Source: Methylocystis sp. IM3 (GTDB taxonomy: Bacteria; Pseudomonadota; Alphaproteobacteria; Rhizobiales; Beijerinckiaceae). From it: 64,000 nt of DNA. Each line of letters starts with the position of its first letter. Within the stretch, counting starts at the first letter, position 1. Under the pieces are notes generated by a model that had not been told where the DNA came from, made no database searches, and was given only the letters and a program-made list of their open reading frames with translations. Position numbers and translations under genes: made by a program. Positions 58,804-64,000 of this stretch are shown in pieces. The stretch covers positions 124,001-188,000 of the forward strand of contig NZ_JBBPBZ010000002.1 of assembly GCF_038070105.1 (NCBI RefSeq). The letters are read 5' to 3'.

Positions 58804-59018
58804 TTCAGAAATCTCCAAGAAGCGCAGGCTCGCGTTTCGAGCCGCCAGGCCCCATGTTGCATTGCATCCGCACGGGCCACAAGCAGCATGAGTCGTCAGG
58901 GTAAGCGTCGGCGGCAAAGGCCACGTTCGCAAGGCTGCAACTTTGCCAGGCGACAAGGACCCGAAACGCGCTAAGTAAGAAAAGATTTTTCCGCCCTCAC
59001 TAAAGAAGCGAGACAGGC

Positions 59019-59504
59019 ATGACCATTAAAGCTGGCGACAGAATTCCCGACGTCACCGTCACCATCATGGGCAAGAACGGCCCCGAGCCGGTCAAGACCG
59101 CAGAGTATTTCAAGGGCCGCAAAATCGCGCTGTTCTCGGTTCCGGGCGCCTTCACGCCCACCTGCCACGCCAAGCACCTCCCCGGCTTCGTCGAGAGATA
59201 CGACGAGATCAAGTCGAAGGGCGTCGACGCCGTCGCCGTGACGGCGGTCAATGACGTTTTCACCCTCGACGCCTGGCTGAAGGACCGTGGCGCCGCGGGC
59301 AAGATCGACGGGCTCGCCGACGGCTCCGGCGTTTTCGCCCGGGCGCTGGGCCTCGAACTCGATCTGATGGAATTCGGCCTCGGCGTGCGCGGCAAGCGTT
59401 TCTCGGCCGTCGTCAATGACGGGGTCGTGCAATGGATCAACGTCGAGGAGAATTCGAGCCTCGCGACGGTCTCAAGCGCCGAATCGACGCTCGAGAAGCT
59501 TTAA
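59019..59504 (+). CDS. Peroxiredoxin (PRX5/AhpE-like)
   Basis: Predicted 161 residues. Peroxidatic Cys49 in PGAFTPTCH, the Prx5 form of the motif. A resolving Cys is not seen, so it is probably a 1-Cys enzyme or uses glutaredoxin. It removes peroxides in the cytoplasm. A good hairpin follows. Confidence 0.92.
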   Translation: MTIKAGDRIPDVTVTIMGKNGPEPVKTAEYFKGRKIALFSVPGAFTPTCHAKHLPGFVERYDEIKSKGVDAVAVTAVNDVFTLDAWLKDRGAAGKIDGLADGSGVFARALGLELDLMEFGLGVRGKRFSAVVNDGVVQWINVEENSSLATVSSAESTLEKL

Positions 59505-59518
59505 AGCCTTCCGATCCC

Positions 59519-59545
59519 GAAAGCCGGCCCCGGCGGCCGGCTTTC
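59519..59545 (+). terminator. Hairpin after the peroxiredoxin gene
   Basis: GAAAGCCGGCC (59519-59529) pairs with GGCCGGCTTTC (59535-59545), an 11-bp stem with a CCGGC loop, 15 bp past the stop. A strong T-run does not follow, only CTTTCCTCC. Confidence 0.6.
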
Positions 59546-59588
59546 CTCCGACTTGCTCCTTCACCCGCGCTTGCGCATATAGTGCCGA

Positions 59589-61517
59589 ATGCCTCCCGCC
59601 CCGACGAACCGCCGCCCCGCCTCACCCAAGGAAGCCCCGCAGGAGCCCTTCAAGCGGGCCGTCGCCGGCGCCATGCGCGCCATGGCCAGAACGCCCAAGC
59701 TCGACGTGTCCTATGCGTCCGAGCGCCCTTCGCTCGTCACGGGCGAGGAGGGCGCCAAGGCGCGGCTCACGGAGCCGCCGCGCAAGCTCACGCCGAAGGA
59801 GGCCGCGATCGTGCGCGGGCAGGCCGATTCGATTGCTCTGCGCCTCGCCTGCCACGATGATGCGCTGCATCGCCGCTATGCGCCCGAGACGATGGAGGCG
59901 CGCTCCGCCTTCGACGCCCTGGAGCAGGCCCGCGTCGAATCGGTCGGAGCCAGACGCATGGCCGGCGTCGCCGCCAATATCGGCGCGATGCTCGAGGACC
60001 GCTACACGCGCAGCCATTCCGAAAAGATCGCGAGCCGCGCCGACGCGCCGCTCGAAGACGCGCTGGCGCTGATGGCGCGCGAGCGCCTCACCGGACTCGA
60101 GCCCCCGCCCCATGGCGCGAAGATCGTGGATTTCTGGCGCGGCGTGATCGAGGAGCGCGCCGGCGCCGATCTCGACCGGCTCGTCGGGGCCGTCGAAAAC
60201 CAGAAGCATTTCGCCCAGATCGTGCGCGAATTGCTGTCTCATCTGGACATGGCCGGGGCCGAGGCGCCGGAAGAGACCGAGGCCGAGGACAATCTGGAGG
60301 AGCCCCCGCAAAACCCGGACGAGAGCGAGGAGCAGAAGCAGGAAGAGGACCAGGCCAAGACGCAGGCCGAGATGGAGACCTCTCTCGCCGCCGAGGATTC
60401 CGACCAGGAAGGGGAAAGCGAATCGGCCGAGGCGCCCTATGGCGAATCCGCCGAGGAGGCGGATACGAGCGATCTCGAGGAGGCCTCTGACGCGCGCCGG
60501 CCCTCGACGACGGCGGCCGACCGCTCGGGCTCCGATTATCACGCCTACACCACCCGCTTCGATGAGACCGTCCGGGCCGAGGAGCTGTGCGACGCGGAGG
60601 AGCTCGACCGCCTTCGCGCCTATCTGGACAAGCAGCTTCTGCATCTGTCCTCGGTCGTCGGCCGCCTGGCGAACCGGCTCCAGCGGCGCCTGATGGCGCA
60701 GCAGAGCCGCTCCTGGGAGTTCGACCTCGAAGAGGGCATGCTCGATCCGGCGCGCCTGCCGCGCATCATCATCGATCCCCAGCAGCCGCTCTCCTTCAAG
60801 CGGGAGAAGGACACCGATTTCCGCGATACGGTGGTGACGCTGCTGCTCGACAATTCGGGCTCCATGCGCGGGCGCCCGATCACCGTGGCCGCGACCTGCG
60901 CCGACATTCTCGCCCGCACGCTGGAGCGCTGCGGCGTGAAGGTCGAGATCCTGGGCTTCACGACCCGCGCCTGGAAGGGGGGCCAGTCCCGCGAGCTCTG
61001 GATCAACGAGGGCAAGAAGCCCAATCCCGGCCGCCTGAACGACATCCGCCACATCATCTACAAGGCGGCCGACGCCCCCTGGCGGCGCGCGCGCCGCAAT
61101 CTGGGGCTGATGATGCGCGAAGGGCTCCTCAAGGAGAACATCGACGGCGAGGCGCTCGACTGGGCGCACCGGCGCCTGCTCGCGCGCGGCGAACAGCGGC
61201 GTATCCTGATGATGATTTCCGATGGCGCGCCGGTCGACGATTCGACGCTTTCGGTCAATCCCGGCAATTATCTCGAGCGCCATCTGCGGCAGGTGATCCA
61301 CGACATCGAGACGAGGTCGCCCGTGGAGCTCATCGCCATCGGCATCGGCCATGACGTGACGCGTTACTACCGCCGCGCCGTCACCATCGTGGACGCCGAG
61401 GAGCTCGGCGGCGCCATGACCGAGAAACTCGCGGAGCTCTTCAGCGAGACCGGCCGTCCCGCTCCCCCGTCGCTCCCGATGAGCCGCCAGCCGGCGCGCG
61501 CCCTGGCCCGCGCTTAG
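59589..61517 (+). CDS. cobT: Aerobic cobaltochelatase subunit CobT
   Basis: Predicted 642 residues. The N-terminal CobT domain, an acidic central linker (residues ~220-310, many Glu/Asp) and a C-terminal VWA domain with the metal-ion site DNSGSM near residue 420. CobT with CobS forms the AAA+ ring that drives cobalt insertion by CobN in B12 synthesis. cobS is not here; in many relatives it is the upstream gene. Confidence 0.94.
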   Translation: MPPAPTNRRPASPKEAPQEPFKRAVAGAMRAMARTPKLDVSYASERPSLVTGEEGAKARLTEPPRKLTPKEAAIVRGQADSIALRLACHDDALHRRYAPETMEARSAFDALEQARVESVGARRMAGVAANIGAMLEDRYTRSHSEKIASRADAPLEDALALMARERLTGLEPPPHGAKIVDFWRGVIEERAGADLDRLVGAVENQKHFAQIVRELLSHLDMAGAEAPEETEAEDNLEEPPQNPDESEEQKQEEDQAKTQAEMETSLAAEDSDQEGESESAEAPYGESAEEADTSDLEEASDARRPSTTAADRSGSDYHAYTTRFDETVRAEELCDAEELDRLRAYLDKQLLHLSSVVGRLANRLQRRLMAQQSRSWEFDLEEGMLDPARLPRIIIDPQQPLSFKREKDTDFRDTVVTLLLDNSGSMRGRPITVAATCADILARTLERCGVKVEILGFTTRAWKGGQSRELWINEGKKPNPGRLNDIRHIIYKAADAPWRRARRNLGLMMREGLLKENIDGEALDWAHRRLLARGEQRRILMMISDGAPVDDSTLSVNPGNYLERHLRQVIHDIETRSPVELIAIGIGHDVTRYYRRAVTIVDAEELGGAMTEKLAELFSETGRPAPPSLPMSRQPARALARA

Positions 61518-61664
61518 GGCGCTCACAGGCTCCGACAAGCGTAGCCTGGAAAAACGGGCGGGCTTTTAAAATTGAAACCAAATTCCCCGTCGCGCGTTAA
61601 CGGATGCGCGCCATCGTGAACGAGCGCGCCGAAAAGGGAAGCGTTTGCTTGGGGAGTTGGTCAA

Positions 61665-61790
61665 ATGGCGTTGGTCAGGAAAATGCGCCACGAGGCGCCT
61701 GCGTTGGAAAGAGTTGCGTGCGTAACGGCGATTTGCGCCCTCGCCTCGCTGCCGCTGGCCTTTTGCGCGGCGGTCACAATTCTCGGGTGA
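61665..61790 (+). CDS. Possible 41-residue membrane microprotein
   Basis: The frame from ATG 61665 has GGGGAG 11 nt upstream. The product has a basic start (MALVRKMRHE), then a single helix rich in Ala/Cys/Leu (VACVTAICALASLPLAFCAA) and a short tail. The terminator at 61814 follows 24 bp after the stop. It looks like a small membrane protein gene with its own ribosome site and terminator. Confidence 0.45.
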   Translation: MALVRKMRHEAPALERVACVTAICALASLPLAFCAAVTILG

Positions 61791-61813
61791 TAAGTCTCGG
61801 GTGGGGCGAAACG

Positions 61814-61840
61814 AAAAAAGGGGGCGGCAGCCCCCTTTTT
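61814..61840. terminator. Bidirectional terminator
   Basis: AAAAAGGGGGC and GCCCCCTTTTT (61815-61840) make an 11-bp stem with a GGCA loop. The A-run and T-run serve both directions: the upstream plus-strand gene(s) and the minus-strand carrier gene, whose stop is at 61851. Confidence 0.88.
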
Positions 61841-61850
61841 CACGGCTTGG

Positions 61851-62642
61851 TCATGAGGCGTCGGCGATCGGCCATTCGGCCTTGAAGGATCCGCCCTGAT
61901 TGTCCCGGGCGACGACCCGAAGGATCTTCGCGCCATTGGGCGCATAGGTGAAACGGAAGCTCGGGTCTTCGGACAGCGAAATGCCGCCCTCCATCTTGAA
62001 AATCAGCGCGTCTCCCTGCCAGACCTCGACCGCGTCCACATAATGGGCCGGCGTGTACGTGCGGGTGATCTGATCCATTTGCAGGCCCGAATTATTGGGG
62101 TGGCGGATCAGGATCTGCGCCTCGCGCTTGCCGGCGACGGCGCTTTTGAACTCACGATATTTCATCTTGCCCATATTGGCGCGCGCTTCGTCGGGGTCCT
62201 TGCCGGCGGGCGCCGAGCAGCCGCCCGAGGCCTTGACGAATTTGACCTCGGAATGCAGCGCGCCGTCGCGCGTCTCCGCCACGGCGTGGACATTGGTGTA
62301 GGAATTCACCCTGACCCGCGTCTCGATGAAATCGACGCCGGCCGCGTCGCCGAGCGTGAAGCTCGCCGCCATGGGCATGGGATTCTGGTCGATGACCAGC
62401 GTGGCGATCCTCACCTTCGCCGGGTCGGCGAAACGCAGGGTCATGGGCACGATCGCGGCGTCCTCGGCGCGCGTGGGCGCGTCGAGCGAAAGCGTCCCGT
62501 CGGCTTTCACGATCTCGCGGCCCTGGAAGAGGTCCGTGACCAGCCCCGGCCAGGGATCGGGCGCGTTTTCGGCGCGCGCCGAAGAAACGAGCGCGGCCGC
62601 GAGGCAGGCGGCGCCGAGCGCCAACCGAACTGTCCGTGTCAT
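61851..62642 (-). CDS. Quinoprotein dehydrogenase-associated SoxYZ-like carrier protein
   Basis: Predicted 263 residues with a signal peptide ending SSARA. The first half is SoxY-like, with a Cys near KASGGCSAPAG in place of the C-terminal GGCGG arm, and the second half is SoxZ-like (RHPNNSGLQMDQ, VEVWQGDALIFKMEGG). In family annotation such fused carriers occur beside PQQ-dehydrogenase genes, as here with the one at 63910. Their job may be to carry a sulfur-bound group in the periplasm. Confidence 0.88.
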   Translation of the reverse strand: MTRTVRLALGAACLAAALVSSARAENAPDPWPGLVTDLFQGREIVKADGTLSLDAPTRAEDAAIVPMTLRFADPAKVRIATLVIDQNPMPMAASFTLGDAAGVDFIETRVRVNSYTNVHAVAETRDGALHSEVKFVKASGGCSAPAGKDPDEARANMGKMKYREFKSAVAGKREAQILIRHPNNSGLQMDQITRTYTPAHYVDAVEVWQGDALIFKMEGGISLSEDPSFRFTYAPNGAKILRVVARDNQGGSFKAEWPIADAS

Positions 62643-62703
62643 GAGTTCCTCCGGTCGTTTTTCGCGACATTAGCGCGGCGCGGCGCGCGATGGAGCGACA
62701 AAG

Positions 62704-63633
62704 TCACTCCCATTCGAGCTCCGCAAAGCCGGCCGTTGCGTTGCGGGCGTTGTAATCCTCGAAGAGCCGCCACTTCGTCTTCTCTCCCGCGGCGGCCTCG
62801 GCGGCGGCGTCCTTGACCGTTTCGCCCTTCTTGATCGCCGCCCGCAGATCGGCGGTGAGGCGCGACAGATAGGCCCTCTCGTCGTCGAGCGCCTTGGGCC
62901 AGGGCGCGACCATGGGCCCGTGTCCCGGCACGACGCGTTCGGCCGGTATGGCCGCGAGCCTGTCCGCGACCTCGAGAAAACCGAGCAGGCTCCCGTCGAC
63001 CACAGGCACATGCTGAAGGAAGAGCAGATCGCCGGCGAAGAGCGTGCCCGTCTTCTTGTCCAGAACCGTGAGGTCCGCCTCGCTATGCGCGGTGCGCCAG
63101 GCGCTGAGCTCGATCGGGCGGCTCCCCAGATCGAGGGTCAATGTGTCCGCGACGGTGAGCGACGGCGCGACGATGGTGACGCCGTCGAGCGCGTCCCCCA
63201 TCGCATCGCGGAACGACGAGAGATAATGCGGCCCCCGCGCGGCGAGGGCGCGCGGCAGGTTCTTGTGGCCGACGAAGATCGCGCCCCCGCCCTCGAAGGC
63301 GCCATTGCCGAAGACATGGTCGGGGTGGGCGTGGGTATTGATGACGTAGCGGATGGGCTTTTGCGTCTTTTCACGCAACGCCGCGAGGAAATCCTTGCCT
63401 TCCAGCAGGCTGCCGCCGGTGTCGATCACCGCGACCGCCTCGTCGCCGACGATCGCCCCGAGATTGGCGATGCCGCCGAGATTGCCCTGCGTCATGAGCG
63501 CCGTTTCGCCCTGATGCGCATAGACGCCCGGCGCGATCTCGCCGAGATGAAACGCGCTCCCCTGCGCCGCGAGCGGAGCGGCCAAGAGCAGCGGGGCGAT
63601 AACGCCCAAAAGACGCAAGAGATTGTTTCTCAT
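62704..63633 (-). CDS. Quinoprotein relay system zinc metallohydrolase (MBL fold)
   Basis: Predicted 309 residues with a signal peptide ending AAPLAAQ. The metallo-beta-lactamase motif THAHPDHVFGN binds two zincs, with further His in WRTAHSEAD and PGHGPM. It resembles the SoxH-type hydrolases found beside PQQ dehydrogenases and SoxYZ-like carriers. A thiol-ester type substrate on the carrier is possible. It is upstream of the carrier gene by 61 bp, so likely in one operon, and divergent from the dehydrogenase. Confidence 0.88.
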   Translation of the reverse strand: MRNNLLRLLGVIAPLLLAAPLAAQGSAFHLGEIAPGVYAHQGETALMTQGNLGGIANLGAIVGDEAVAVIDTGGSLLEGKDFLAALREKTQKPIRYVINTHAHPDHVFGNGAFEGGGAIFVGHKNLPRALAARGPHYLSSFRDAMGDALDGVTIVAPSLTVADTLTLDLGSRPIELSAWRTAHSEADLTVLDKKTGTLFAGDLLFLQHVPVVDGSLLGFLEVADRLAAIPAERVVPGHGPMVAPWPKALDDERAYLSRLTADLRAAIKKGETVKDAAAEAAAGEKTKWRLFEDYNARNATAGFAELEWE

Positions 63634-63682
63634 GGGGTGTTCCGGGCAGTCCGGCTCTACGCCGACGCCTCCGTTTTTTGGA

Positions 63683-63711
63683 TTGCGATTCCTCCGGTCA
63701 AGACATATTAT
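63683..63711 (+). promoter_or_regulatory. Putative sigma70-type promoter of the quinoprotein gene
   Basis: TTGCGA (63683-63688) and TATTAT (63706-63711) are spaced by 17 bp on the plus strand. The -10 fits TATAAT at 5 of 6. It would give a 5' leader near 190 nt before the ATG at 63910. No other promoter was better. Confidence 0.5.
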
Positions 63712-63895
63712 CCCGCCGTTTCCGAGTTAAAAATGTCTTCCGGAAGGGAACCGGGAGCAGCTCGCCGCCGCAGGGTGATATTTGCACGCGCGGCGCGGGA
63801 CCGAAACGGAAAACGCCTTCCCAATGTCGAGGCGCCCTTGAGAGGCGCGACGTCGGAGGCGGCGCAAAGAAGAAAAAGCGCCCCGCGGCGTCGTC

Positions 63896-63901
63896 AGGAG
63901 G
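63896..63901 (+). promoter_or_regulatory. Perfect Shine-Dalgarno site of the quinoprotein gene
   Basis: AGGAGG lies eight bases before the ATG at 63910. This is the strongest ribosome site I saw in the window, which fits high expression. Confidence 0.85.
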
Positions 63902-63909
63902 AAAAGCTC

Positions 63910-64000
63910 ATGCATAAGCTGTTGTTGTCGAGTTCAGTCGGTATTCTTGCGCTGTTTGCAGCCGGCGCCGCGAACGCCGACGACGAGCTGCTGACGCTCC
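63910..64000 (+). CDS. Start of a PQQ-dependent methanol/alcohol dehydrogenase-like gene (XoxF-type suspected), 3' end missing
   Basis: Only 30 codons are inside the window. They encode a signal peptide (MHKLLLSSSVGILALFAAGAA) cut after ANA, and the mature start DDELLTL. XoxF and MxaF dehydrogenases begin in this way, with a short segment before the first propeller blade. Together with the divergent relay hydrolase and SoxYZ-like carrier, and the strong ribosome site, a lanthanide-dependent XoxF is the best guess. The rest lies outside the window, so Ca- or Ln-dependence cannot be read. Confidence 0.6.
   Translation, partial: MHKLLLSSSVGILALFAAGAANADDELLTL

Larger units (their letters stand above)
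61518..61850. other. cobT to carrier gap
   Basis: The 333-bp convergent gap contains the 41-residue ORF at 61665 and the hairpin at 61814. In the rest I see no gene. GC is slightly lower near 61560-61590 (TTTTAAAATTGAAACC), where a promoter for the small ORF could lie. Confidence 0.5.

Noticed and set aside
59622..61538. 638-codon minus-strand frame opposite cobT
   Set aside because: It mirrors cobT codon by codon. cobT has the VWA and acidic linker; the antisense does not resemble anything.

Overview
The window is 64 kb of GC-rich, densely coding chromosome from an alphaproteobacterium of the order Rhizobiales (Hyphomicrobiales). GcrA, Irr next to fabA-fabB-fabI, an argD-argF-hslO run, a GTTC-N7-GTTC LexA box before imuAB, and an aerobic CobT all fit this group. 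The right edge holds the start of a PQQ-dependent methanol-dehydrogenase-like gene. It lies opposite a SoxYZ-like carrier and a metallo-beta-lactamase-fold protein of the kind linked to quinoprotein dehydrogenases, which points to a methylotroph, perhaps a Methylocystis/Methylosinus relative. No rRNA, tRNA, CRISPR array, prophage or intact insertion sequence was seen. The region reads as core genome with small accessory patches.

Layout. 0-3.3 kb: end of a heavy-metal RND pump and its TolC-type partner. 3.3-4.8 kb: three small secreted proteins, two of them cysteine-rich paralogues with matching terminators. 4.9-11.7 kb: aconitase, an MFS exporter, a RecQ-type helicase, an LprI-like secreted protein and a small unknown. 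11.8-13.1 kb: two small zinc or iron-sulfur type proteins, a decayed lipoprotein gene and repeats. 13.1-16.1 kb: a PLP decarboxylase, an FAH-family enzyme and a small Cys-rich protein between two inverted dispersed repeats. 16.1-19.4 kb: argD-argF-hslO, translationally coupled behind a good sigma70-like promoter and an early hairpin. 19.7 kb: gcrA behind a cluster of GANTC sites. 20.3-27.9 kb: the phosphate regulon pstS-pstC-pstA-pstB-phoU-phoB with a Pho box, then phoR and a UPF0104 membrane protein. 28-30.4 kb: imuA-imuB under a LexA box. 30.6-35.4 kb: a secreted unknown, cytochrome c, fabI, fabB-fabA and divergent irr.

35.4-44.3 kb: an SH3 protein, a 2-hydroxyacid dehydrogenase, a META-domain protein, a tandem Usp, hisS, a Tat-exported beta-helix protein, dxs and an L,D-transpeptidase. 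44.4-49.5 kb: a GNAT protein, lptM-like and lysA, a nucleotide-sugar epimerase, an orphan cytochrome b and a small unknown. 49.5-53.8 kb: def-fmt-truA, lemA and an M48 protease. 53.8-58.3 kb: argH followed by three genes joined by ATGA overlaps, with divergent tlpA. 58.3-64 kb: an Ala/Pro-rich membrane protein, peroxiredoxin, cobT, a 41-residue ORF, the SoxYZ-like carrier, the MBL hydrolase and the start of the quinoprotein dehydrogenase.

The best leads for something undescribed are the secreted twin-CX3C-like pair, in which one copy has lost exactly one outer cysteine pair; the quinoprotein relay genes; and the regulatory DNA between argD and gcrA. No clearly new multi-gene system was found. 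Everything here is read by eye from sequence, without searches.
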